NCBI RefSeq assembly: GCF_900090275.1
Contig: NZ_LT607755.1
Location: 3,596,001 to 3,660,000 of the forward strand
Direction: 5' to 3'
Length of the DNA stretch: 64,000 bases
Source of the DNA: Micromonospora zamorensis
GTDB taxonomy: Bacteria > Actinomycetota > Actinomycetes > Mycobacteriales > Micromonosporaceae
Under the pieces are notes generated by a model, which was given only the letters and a program-made list of their open reading frames with translations, had not been told where the DNA came from and did no database searches. Position 1 is the stretch's first letter. Every line of letters begins with the position of its first letter. The position numbers and the translations under genes are program-made. This document shows, piece after piece, positions 57,302 through 64,000 of this stretch.

Positions 57302-59152
57302 TCAGCCCAGGACGGGCTGCTCCTCGATCTGCTCGGTGCTCCCGCGCCCCTGCGGCGGCACGGGGTCGGGCATGCGCCAGGACCGCCACAGCTGGCTGTA
57401 GCCGCCCCCGGCCGCCAGCAGCTCGGCGTGCGTGCCGTGCTCGGTGACACGCCCATGCTCCATCACGATGATGCGGTCGGCGGTGGCCGCCTGGCTCAGT
57501 CGGTGGGCGACGACCAGGGTGGTACGTCCCTCGGTGGCCGCCACGGCGGCGCGGTCGAGGTCACGCGCACCCGCGCTGCCCGCCTCCGCGGTGGCCTCGT
57601 CGAGGACCGCGACGGCGGGATCGGCGAGGACGAGGCGGGCCAGCGCGAGCTGCTGGGCCTGGGCAGCGGTGAGGTGCCGTCCACCCTCCCCCACCTCGGT
57701 GGCGAGGCCGTCCGGCAGGGTACGGAACCAGTGGGTGGCACCGACGAGGTCGAGGGCGGCGGTCAGCTCGTCGTCGGTGGCGTCCGGGTCGGCCAGCCGC
57801 AGGTCGTCGGCGAGCGGCCCGGCGAAGACGTGCACCTCCTGGCTGATGAGGGCGATCTCGCGGCGCAGCCGGTGCTCGCCGAGCTCGGCCAGCGGCACGC
57901 CGCGCAGGGTCACCGACCCGTGGGTGGGCGCGATGATGCCGGCGATGATCCCGGCGAGCGTGCTCTTGCCCGCGCCGCTGGCGCCCACGAGGGCGACGCG
58001 CTCGCCCGGTGCGAGTCGGAGGTCGACGTCGCGCAACACGACCGGCCCGGTGTCGTAGCGGTGCTGCGCGACGGTCACCTCCAGTGCCGCCGGTTCGGGC
58101 CGCGCCGGCCGGGCGGGCTCCGGGCCGGCCGGGGTCGCGGTGTCCGGCAGCGCGGTGACCCCGACGAGCCGGGCGAGACTGGCACCGGCCTGCAGCACGG
58201 AGTCAGATTCGAACAGCAGCAGGCCGATGGGGTTGAAGAGGCGGTGGAAGTAGAGCGCGGCGGTGGTGGCGGCTCCCACCGTGGCGAGGTCGTCGCGCAC
58301 CAGCAGGAAGCCGGCGAGCAGCACAGCGGCCAGCCCCACGAACTCCGATCGGTTGATGCGCAGCCCGAACCGCGTGAACAGCCCGAAGATCTCCAGCGAC
58401 AGGTCGCGGGCTACGCCGGAGCGCGCCGCGATCCGGGCGACGTGGGCGTCCTCCATCCGGTAGGCGCGCACGGTCGCCGCGCCGCGGAGCGCCTCGGCCG
58501 TCGCCTGCGCGCGTTCGCCAGTGGCCACCCGCTCGCGGGCGTAGTACGGGATCGACCGTTTGAGGTACCAGCGCAGCGCCAGCGCGTACGCCGGCGCGGC
58601 GACCAGCCCGGCGATGCCGAGCCGCCAGTCGAGGGCGAAGAGGCCCGCCGCGGTCAACACGACGGACAGCAGCGCGCCGAGGAAGGCCGGGCCGCTGGTG
58701 GCGATCACGTTCGTCACCACGGCCACGTCGTCGCCGGCGCGGGCCACCAGGTCCCCGGTGCCGGCTCGCTCCAGGGTGGCCGACGGCAGGTGCAGGGCGC
58801 GGTCGAGGACCCGCTCCCGGAGCCGGGCCAGCACCGTCTCGCCGAGGCGTGCGGCGACCGCGGCGCCGACCGCGGTGAGGATGCCCGCGAGCACCGCGGC
58901 ACCCGCGATCACGCCCGCCCAGGTCACGATCTGCGACGTGTCGGAGCCGGCGATGACGTCGTCCACGAGGCGACCGAGCACCCAGGGGGCGACGAGCCCG
59001 GTCGCGGACGCGGCCACCAGCAACGTGCCGGCGACGGCGCTGAGCCCCGGCAGGCGGGCCAGCTCGGTGCGGAGGGTGGCCCAGGTCTGCCCGGCGGTGG
59101 CCGTCGGCAGCAGTTGCCGGGGCTCGGCCCCGGTCATGGTCGGCTCGGTCAT
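57302..59152 (-). CDS. ABC transporter half, exporter fold, catalytically competent Walker motifs
   Basis: This 616-residue protein has six membrane helices (about 40-320) and an ATPase domain (about 350-600). Walker A GASGAGKST (about 390) and Walker B VAVLDEAT (about 512) with the catalytic Glu are intact, as is the H-loop VVAHRLSQ. The signature is altered to LTAAQAQQLALAR instead of LSGGQ. It overlaps the partner gene by 4 bp and forms a heterodimer with it. Exporter-fold pairs under iron control in actinobacteria include siderophore importers of the IrtAB/YbtPQ type, which is a plausible role. Confidence 0.92.
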   Translation of the reverse strand: MTEPTMTGAEPRQLLPTATAGQTWATLRTELARLPGLSAVAGTLLVAASATGLVAPWVLGRLVDDVIAGSDTSQIVTWAGVIAGAAVLAGILTAVGAAVAARLGETVLARLRERVLDRALHLPSATLERAGTGDLVARAGDDVAVVTNVIATSGPAFLGALLSVVLTAAGLFALDWRLGIAGLVAAPAYALALRWYLKRSIPYYARERVATGERAQATAEALRGAATVRAYRMEDAHVARIAARSGVARDLSLEIFGLFTRFGLRINRSEFVGLAAVLLAGFLLVRDDLATVGAATTAALYFHRLFNPIGLLLFESDSVLQAGASLARLVGVTALPDTATPAGPEPARPARPEPAALEVTVAQHRYDTGPVVLRDVDLRLAPGERVALVGASGAGKSTLAGIIAGIIAPTHGSVTLRGVPLAELGEHRLRREIALISQEVHVFAGPLADDLRLADPDATDDELTAALDLVGATHWFRTLPDGLATEVGEGGRHLTAAQAQQLALARLVLADPAVAVLDEATAEAGSAGARDLDRAAVAATEGRTTLVVAHRLSQAATADRIIVMEHGRVTEHGTHAELLAAGGGYSQLWRSWRMPDPVPPQGRGSTEQIEEQPVLG

Positions 59153-60855
59153 CGCAGGATCTCTTCCCGGTAGCGGGCGTCGCTGGCGAGCAACTGCTCG
59201 TGCGGCCCCTCGGCGATGACCCGGCCCCGGTCGAGCACGACGACCCGGTGTGTGACCCGCAGCAACGCCGGGCTGGTGGTGATCAGCACCGTGCCGTGGG
59301 TGTCCGCTCCGCGGGCCGAGGCCAGCCCGTCGGCGAGCAGGCCCTCGGTCACCGCGTCGACCGCCGTGGTGGGGTTGTGCAGCACCAGCACCGGGGGGTC
59401 GGCGACGAGCGCCCGGGCCAGCCCGATCCGCTGCCGCTGCCCGCCGGACAGGTTCGCCCCCCGCTCGGTGAGCTGGCGGTCGAAGCCGTGCGGGTGCGCG
59501 GCGAGCACGTCCTCGGCCGCCGCGGCCCGCACCGCGGCACGCAGGACCGTGTCGTCGACCTGGGCGCCGGCGCTGAGGTTGGCGCGCAGGCTGCCCTCGA
59601 ACAGCGCCACGTCATGCTGCTCCACCAGGACCACGGCGCGCAGGGCGTCGATGTGCAGCTCTTCGGCGGACACGCCGTCGACGTACAGCGTTCCCCGGCG
59701 CTCCGGTTGCGGCACCCGGCCGGCCAGCACCGCGACCAGCGCCTCGGCGTCGCTCGGGTCGTAGGCGAGCACGCCCAGGATCTCGCCGGCGCGGACGTGC
59801 AGGTTGACACTGTCGAGGCCCGCGTGACCGACCCCGTCGAGGGTCAGCCGGGACGGGGTCGGTGCGGGCGGCCCGGCGTCGCCCGGCGCCAGGACCGGTG
59901 CCGCGCCGAGGACCCGGGCGACCCGCCCCGCGGAGGCCCGGGCCATGGCGAACAGCTGTACGCAGTACCCGAGCGTCTGCACCGGCTCGGCGATGAACTG
60001 GGCCAGCCCGACGACGGCGACGAGTTCGCCGATGGTGAGCCGGCCCTGGAGCGCGAGCCAGCCCGCGACGCCGGCGACCGTCGCGAGGAACAGGCCGTTG
60101 ACCATGGTGGTGAGCCCGAGGTGCAGGCCCTTGGTGGTGGCGGCACGCAGGGTGACGTCGAGCGCGTGGCGGCTGGCACCCGCGTACCGGCGCGCGGCGT
60201 GGTCCTGCGCGCCGATACCGCGCAGCACGCGCAGGCCGGTGACGAGGTCGACGGCGAGCGCGGTGGTGGCCGCGAGGGCCTCCTGCTGCGACGAGCTGCG
60301 CCGGGTGAGCAGCGGCGCCATCCGTTGCAGGGCGAGGACCAGCAGGGGTACGCCGAGGAGCACACCGAGCCCGAGCGGGACGTCGACGACGAGCAGCGCG
60401 ACGGCCGCGACCACGATGGCGGTGAACGCGGCGGCGGTGAGCCCGGCGACCCGCACGACCAGCGCGGACAGTTCGGCGTCGGAGGCCGTGACGGACAGCA
60501 GCTCTCCGTCGCGCATGCCGGAGTGGTGTCCACGCGGGTCGAGGGCGCTCCGGGCGATCTCGACCCGCGTCGCGTGTGCCTCGTGCTCCACCGCGGCGTA
60601 GGCCATCCGCGCACCGGTCCGGTAGGCGAGGGCCAGGACGGTGAACAGGGCGGCCAGCCCGGCGAGTGAGAGCACCAGCGCGCGGACGTCACCGGTGGCG
60701 ACCGCCCGGTCGATGACCACCCCGATGGCGACGGGGACGAGGGCTTCGGTGGCCTGGTGTGTGCACAGCAGCGCGATGCCGAGCAGCACCCGGCCACGCT
60801 GTCGGCGCAGCGCGCGACGAAGCACCACGCCACCGCTGATCTCGGCGACTGACAT
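59149..60855 (-). CDS. ABC transporter half, exporter fold, degenerate ATP site
   Basis: This 568-residue partner has six membrane helices (about 15-300) and an ATPase-like domain (about 330-568). The Walker A loop is lost: the expected GxxGxGKS reads LAYDPSDAEALV (about 360-372). Walker B reads VLVLHNPTTA, missing the Asp-Glu pair. The signature LSGGQRQRIGLARAL is perfect. Together with the other half, one composite site (Walker A/B from the partner, LSGGQ from this protein) is complete and the other is dead. The start is 23 bp downstream of a near-perfect iron box on the transcribed strand. Confidence 0.92.
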   Translation of the reverse strand: MSVAEISGGVVLRRALRRQRGRVLLGIALLCTHQATEALVPVAIGVVIDRAVATGDVRALVLSLAGLAALFTVLALAYRTGARMAYAAVEHEAHATRVEIARSALDPRGHHSGMRDGELLSVTASDAELSALVVRVAGLTAAAFTAIVVAAVALLVVDVPLGLGVLLGVPLLVLALQRMAPLLTRRSSSQQEALAATTALAVDLVTGLRVLRGIGAQDHAARRYAGASRHALDVTLRAATTKGLHLGLTTMVNGLFLATVAGVAGWLALQGRLTIGELVAVVGLAQFIAEPVQTLGYCVQLFAMARASAGRVARVLGAAPVLAPGDAGPPAPTPSRLTLDGVGHAGLDSVNLHVRAGEILGVLAYDPSDAEALVAVLAGRVPQPERRGTLYVDGVSAEELHIDALRAVVLVEQHDVALFEGSLRANLSAGAQVDDTVLRAAVRAAAAEDVLAAHPHGFDRQLTERGANLSGGQRQRIGLARALVADPPVLVLHNPTTAVDAVTEGLLADGLASARGADTHGTVLITTSPALLRVTHRVVVLDRGRVIAEGPHEQLLASDARYREEILR

Positions 60856-60877
60856 GCGAGGCGGACTCCGTTATCGA

Positions 60878-60896
60878 TTAGGGTTGGCTAACCTAA
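60878..60896. promoter_or_regulatory. Iron box (DtxR/IdeR/DmdR type)
   Basis: TTAGGGTTGGCTAACCTAA matches TWAGGTTAGSCTAACCTWA at 17 of 19 positions. It lies 23 bp before the ATG of the ABC transporter operon and overlaps the last codons of the gluconokinase gene. Repression of the transporter by an iron-loaded DtxR-family protein is expected. Confidence 0.82.
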
Positions 60897-61460
60897 CACG
60901 CTCCGTTGCGGGTCCGGACGGCGGTAGGGGTGCAGGCCGAGGCCGTCCACTGCCGCCGCGACCAGCGCCTCCGGGGTGAGCGCGACGTCGAGCACGAGCA
61001 CCGACTCGTCCGGCTCCGCCGGCTCCAGCGTGGCGAGCTGGGACTCGAGCAGGCTCGCCGGCATGTAGTGCCCCTCGCGCCGGGCCATCCTGGCCCGGAT
61101 GACCTCCGCCGACCCGGCGAGGTGCACGAAGTCCAACCGGAGCGTGCCCTGGCGCAGCACGTCCCGGTACGACCGCTTGAGCGCCGAGCAGGCCAGCACC
61201 GTCGACCGGCCCTCCGCGCCGCGATCGGCGATCCACCCGGCGATGTCTCGCAGCCAGGGCCGGCGGGTGGTGTCGTCCAGCGGTACGCCCGAGCGCATGC
61301 GTGCCACGTTCGCCGGGGAGTGGAACTCGTCCGCCTCGGCGAACGCCAGCCCGGTCGCCGCGCCGATCCCCCGCGCCACGGTGGTCTTGCCGGCGCCGGA
61401 GACCCCCATCACCACGACGTGCCGGGTGGGCTGGGCGTCGCCCCGCCCCTCACCAGTCAT
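60888..61460 (-). CDS. gntK: Gluconokinase
   Basis: This 190-residue P-loop kinase has Walker [19 protein letters not shown] (about 16-33), the substrate segment [28 protein letters not shown]-like and [16 protein letters not shown]. These are diagnostic of GntK, which phosphorylates D-gluconate to 6-phosphogluconate. It overlaps the mannonate-dehydratase-like gene by 11 bp and is the last gene of the sugar-acid operon. A 2-keto-3-deoxygluconate kinase role is less likely from the sequence. Confidence 0.93.
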   Translation of the reverse strand: MTGEGRGDAQPTRHVVVMGVSGAGKTTVARGIGAATGLAFAEADEFHSPANVARMRSGVPLDDTTRRPWLRDIAGWIADRGAEGRSTVLACSALKRSYRDVLRQGTLRLDFVHLAGSAEVIRARMARREGHYMPASLLESQLATLEPAEPDESVLVLDVALTPEALVAAAVDGLGLHPYRRPDPQRSVLG

Positions 61461-62679
61461 GGATCGTGCCGTCCTTGAGCCGGTTGAACGGCAGGTAGGC
61501 CGGCTCGTACGGGAAGCGGGCCGCCACCTCCTCGTCGAGCTCCACCCCGAGACCCGGCTGGTCGCCCGGGTGCAGGTAGCCGTCGGTGAAGGTGAACGAC
61601 TGCCGGAACACCTCGTTGGCCAGCGGGGTGTGCTTCATGTATTCCTGGATGCCGAAGTTGTGGATGGCCAGGTCCAGGTGCAGCGCCGCGGCCATGCCCA
61701 CCGGGGAGATGTCCGTGGGGCCGTGGATGCCGGACTTGATCTGGTACTGGGCGGCGAAGTCGAGCAGCTTGCGCATGGCGGTGATGCCACCGGTGTGGGT
61801 GACCGCGGACCGGACGTAGTCGATCAGCTGCTCGCGGATCAGGGTCTGGTAGTCCCAGACCGTGTTGAAGACCTCGCCGATGGCCAGCGGGGTGGTGGTG
61901 TGCTGGCGGACCAGCCGCAGGGCCTCCTGGTTCTCCGCCGGGGTGCAGTCCTCCAGCCAGAACAGGTCGTACGGTTCGAGGGCCTTGCCGAGCTTGGCGG
62001 CCTGGATCGGGGTCATCCGGTGGTGACCGTCGTGCAGCAGCGGCAACTCCGGGCCGAACTCACCGCGGACCGCCTCGAAGACCTCGGGCAGGTGGCGCAG
62101 GTACGCGCGGGTGTCCCAGTCCTCCTCGACGGGCAGCGGGGTGCGCTGCGCGGGTTCGTAGTCGTAGCGCTGGCCGGTGGCGCTGGGCTGGGCGGCCACG
62201 CCGTACACCGCGTTGATCCCCGGCACCGAGGTCTGCACCCGGATCGACCGGAAGCCCTCGTCGAGGTGGCGGCGGATGGAGTCGAACAGCTCGGGAAGGT
62301 CCCGTCCCGACGCGTGCCCGTACGCCATGATGCCGGTGCGGGACGCGCCGCCCAGCAGTTGGTACAGCGGCATGCCCGCGGCCTTGGCTTTGATGTCCCA
62401 CAGCGCCACGTCGACCGCCGCGATGGCCGCCATCGTGACCGGTCCACGACGCCAGTACGCCGAGCGGTACAGGAACTGCCAGGTGTCCTCGATCCGGTGC
62501 GGGTCCCGCCCCATCAGCAACGGGGCCACGTGGTCGCGCAGGTACGAGGCGACGGACAGCTCACGGCCGTTGAGCGTGGCGTCGCCCAGGCCGGTGATGC
62601 CCTCGTCGGTGGTGATCTTCAGGGTGACGAAGTTCCGGTCGGGGCTGGACACGATGATGTCTGCTGCGACGATCTTCAC
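61450..62679 (-). CDS. manD: Enolase-superfamily sugar-acid dehydratase, ManD (D-mannonate dehydratase) family
   Basis: This 409-residue protein starts [27 protein letters not shown]. The capping domain is residues 1-120; the barrel metal ligands are Asp in [10 protein letters not shown], Glu in [11 protein letters not shown] and Glu in LAIGEVFNT, with the ManD-specific His directly after the first ligand (DGHH). The C-terminal H-G-P-T-D and final DGTIHDW are also family features. ManD enzymes convert D-mannonate (or weakly D-gluconate) to 2-keto-3-deoxygluconate. It lies between the galactonate-dehydratase-like gene (36 bp) and gntK (11-bp overlap). Confidence 0.9.
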   Translation of the reverse strand: MKIVAADIIVSSPDRNFVTLKITTDEGITGLGDATLNGRELSVASYLRDHVAPLLMGRDPHRIEDTWQFLYRSAYWRRGPVTMAAIAAVDVALWDIKAKAAGMPLYQLLGGASRTGIMAYGHASGRDLPELFDSIRRHLDEGFRSIRVQTSVPGINAVYGVAAQPSATGQRYDYEPAQRTPLPVEEDWDTRAYLRHLPEVFEAVRGEFGPELPLLHDGHHRMTPIQAAKLGKALEPYDLFWLEDCTPAENQEALRLVRQHTTTPLAIGEVFNTVWDYQTLIREQLIDYVRSAVTHTGGITAMRKLLDFAAQYQIKSGIHGPTDISPVGMAAALHLDLAIHNFGIQEYMKHTPLANEVFRQSFTFTDGYLHPGDQPGLGVELDEEVAARFPYEPAYLPFNRLKDGTIHDW

Positions 62680-62715
62680 GGGGGTGCCTTTCGTTCCTTC
62701 AGAACCGGGGTGGTC

Positions 62716-63864
62716 TCACCATTCGGCGAACGAGCCGTCGGGGTGCCGCCAGGTCGGGCTACGCCAGGCGTGGCCCCGCTTGTCGGCCGTCCGCACCGCG
62801 TGCTCGTCGATCTCGATGCCGAGGCCGGGTGCGGTCAACCGCTGTACGTAGCCGTCGACGAAGGTCAGCGGGGTCTTGTCGAGGCAGTAGTCGAGCACCT
62901 CGGCGCCCTGGTTGTAGTGGATGCCGACGCTCTGCTCCTGGATCAGGAAGTTGGGCGTCGCGAAGCCGACCTGGAGGCAGGCGGCGAGGGCGATCGGCCC
63001 GAGCGGGCAGTGCGGGGCGAGCTGCACGTCGTACACCTCGGCCAGCGTGGCGATCTTGCGCACCTCGGTGATGCCGCCGGCGTGTGCGAGGTCCGGCTGG
63101 GCCACGGCGATGCCGGCCTGCAGCACGGGCAGGAACTCCTGCCGGCTGTAGAGCCGCTCCCCGGTCGAGACCGGGGTGGTGGTGCAGCGGACGACCTCGC
63201 CGATCAGGTGCGAGTTCTCCGGCACCACCGGTTCTTCGAGGAAGAACGGCCGGTACGGCTCCAGGAGTGGGGCGACCCGCCGGACGTTGGCGAGGGTGAA
63301 TCGCCCGTGGAAGTCGACAGCGACGTCGCGGTCGTCGCCGAGGACCTCGCGGGCGACGGCCACCCGCTGCACGACCGCGTCGAGTTCGGCAACCGAGGCC
63401 AGCGCGCCCATCCGCCCCGACGCGTTCATCTTCACCGCGGTCAGGCCCGCCTCGACCTGGGCGCTGATCTGGTCGCGGATCTCGGCGGGCTCGTCGCCAC
63501 CGACCCAGCCGTAGACCCGGATCCGGTCCCGGACCGGCCCGCCGAGCAGTTGGTGCACAGGGGCGCCGTAGTGCTTTCCGGCGATGTCCCAGAGCGCCTG
63601 GTCCAGACCGGACACCGCGCTGGCCAGGATCGGGCCGCCCCGATAGAAGGAGCCTTTGGTCATCACCTGCCAGTGGTCCTCGATGCGCAGCGCGTCCCGA
63701 CCCGTGAGCAGTTCGCTGAGCTGGTGGACGGCCGTGCGTACGGTCTCGGACCGACCCTCGCAGGTCGCCTCGCCCCAGCCGACGATGCCGGACTCCGTCT
63801 CGACCCGGACGAACAGCCAGCGCGGCGCGACCAGGAAGGTCTCCACCTTTGCGATCTTCGTCAT
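62716..63864 (-). CDS. dgoD: Enolase-superfamily dehydratase, D-galactonate-dehydratase-like
   Basis: This protein has 382 residues from the ATG at 63864 (MTKIAKVETFLVAPRWLFVRVETESGIVGWGEAT in outline). Barrel features are metal ligands Asp in VAVDFHGRF, Glu in FFLEEPVVPEN and Glu in STGERLYSR, with catalytic His in DFHGRF and in LAPHCPLGP. This is the DgoD pattern, giving 2-keto-3-deoxygalactonate. Specificity in this superfamily is hard to read from sequence, so gluconate- or other sugar-acid dehydration is possible. It follows the permease gene closely in the operon. Confidence 0.88.
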   Translation of the reverse strand: MTKIAKVETFLVAPRWLFVRVETESGIVGWGEATCEGRSETVRTAVHQLSELLTGRDALRIEDHWQVMTKGSFYRGGPILASAVSGLDQALWDIAGKHYGAPVHQLLGGPVRDRIRVYGWVGGDEPAEIRDQISAQVEAGLTAVKMNASGRMGALASVAELDAVVQRVAVAREVLGDDRDVAVDFHGRFTLANVRRVAPLLEPYRPFFLEEPVVPENSHLIGEVVRCTTTPVSTGERLYSRQEFLPVLQAGIAVAQPDLAHAGGITEVRKIATLAEVYDVQLAPHCPLGPIALAACLQVGFATPNFLIQEQSVGIHYNQGAEVLDYCLDKTPLTFVDGYVQRLTAPGLGIEIDEHAVRTADKRGHAWRSPTWRHPDGSFAEW

Positions 63865-63871
63865 GGAGCTG

Positions 63872-64000
63872 TCAGCCCTTCGTGGCACCGGCGGTGAGGC
63901 CGGAGACGACGTACTTCTGCACGAACAGGGCGATCAGCATGATCGGCAGGGTGACCACTGTCGCGGCGGCCATCAGGCCGCCCCAGTCGATGCTGGCGTA
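63872..64000 (-). CDS. Carbohydrate ABC transporter permease, MalG type (C-terminal fragment)
   Basis: The gene enters from the right edge; only the last 42 codons and stop are present. They read YASIDWGGLMAAATVVTLP then IMLIALFVQKYVVSGLTAGATKG, the typical end of MalG-family permeases (last membrane helix, then GLTAGAxKG). It ends 7 bp before the galactonate-dehydratase-like start, so uptake and catabolism of a sugar acid or its oligomer are encoded in one operon. Confidence 0.9.
   Translation of the reverse strand, partial: YASIDWGGLMAAATVVTLPIMLIALFVQKYVVSGLTAGATKG

Noticed and set aside
1..64000. tRNA, rRNA, integrase or intact insertion sequence
   Set aside because: Reading both strands I found no cloverleaf-like gene ending, no rRNA signature, no transposase or recombinase motif and no flanking direct repeats. 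A tRNAscan or IS search would be decisive.

Overview
The window is very GC-rich, coding-dense DNA with GTG/TTG starts, many lipoproteins, Ser/Thr/Pro-rich secreted proteins and actinobacterial families (conservon proteins, IniA/B/C-like proteins, a HelR-type helicase, DUF222-HNH, PF04672 methyltransferase, SigC-like sigma factor). This fits a chromosomal segment of a filamentous actinomycete, most likely Micromonosporaceae (Micromonospora-like). I saw no rRNA, tRNA, CRISPR array, complete insertion sequence or integrase. The species call is inference.

Layout. 1-6.5 kb: a sugar ABC importer operon (minus strand) divergent from a GH43 beta-xylosidase-like gene, then a lipoprotein and a secreted GH46 chitosanase with a ricin-type lectin domain. 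6.6-12.7 kb: a MerR regulator/thioredoxin pair with its own operator, a HAD-like protein, a DUF222-HNH gene behind a likely SOS box, an aldo/keto reductase + MFS operon and a lipoprotein. 12.7-14.7 kb: an ABC exporter behind a MerR/SoxR-type promoter (19-bp spacer with a GACCTCA/TGAGGTC dyad). 14.7-18.5 kb: a two-component system with DUF5872 and acidic PepSY genes; a 20-bp motif is shared by the PepSY promoter and the promoter of the gene divergent from the response regulator. 18.5-25.3 kb: a MarR regulator with an operator overlapping its neighbour's start codon, a membrane protein, a 1313-residue secreted ThuA/sugar-dehydrogenase/PKD/CBM protein and a DUF1540 protein.

25.3-37.4 kb holds what looks like an iniB-iniA-iniC cell-envelope-stress locus (an IniB-like protein and two dynamin-like GTPases). 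Divergent from it are a nucleotide-binding-domain-only Hsp70, an IniR-like ATPase with a LuxR helix-turn-helix, a conservon lacking its CvnD GTPase (CvnA, CvnB, CvnC) and a membrane-anchored protein with a CBM2-like domain. The divergent genes are tightly packed or overlapping, which suggests one stress-sensing unit.

37.4-44.6 kb: an MtrA/MtrB-like two-component system with a GerMN lipoprotein and a GTCACA direct repeat upstream, two STAS proteins, a YccF protein and a HelR-type RNA-polymerase-protecting helicase behind a rifamycin-associated-element-like dyad. 44.6-50.9 kb: a second secreted sugar dehydrogenase with lectin and FN3 domains, a decayed relic of two genes, small secreted proteins, a methyltransferase and a winged-helix protein. 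51-56.5 kb: an 1820-residue single-chain acyl-CoA carboxylase. 56.5-60.9 kb: a SigC-like ECF sigma factor and a heterodimeric ABC transporter with complementary degenerate ATPase sites behind a near-perfect iron box. 60.9-64 kb: gluconokinase, mannonate-dehydratase-like and galactonate-dehydratase-like enolase-superfamily genes and the end of a sugar ABC permease, i.e. a sugar-acid catabolic operon.
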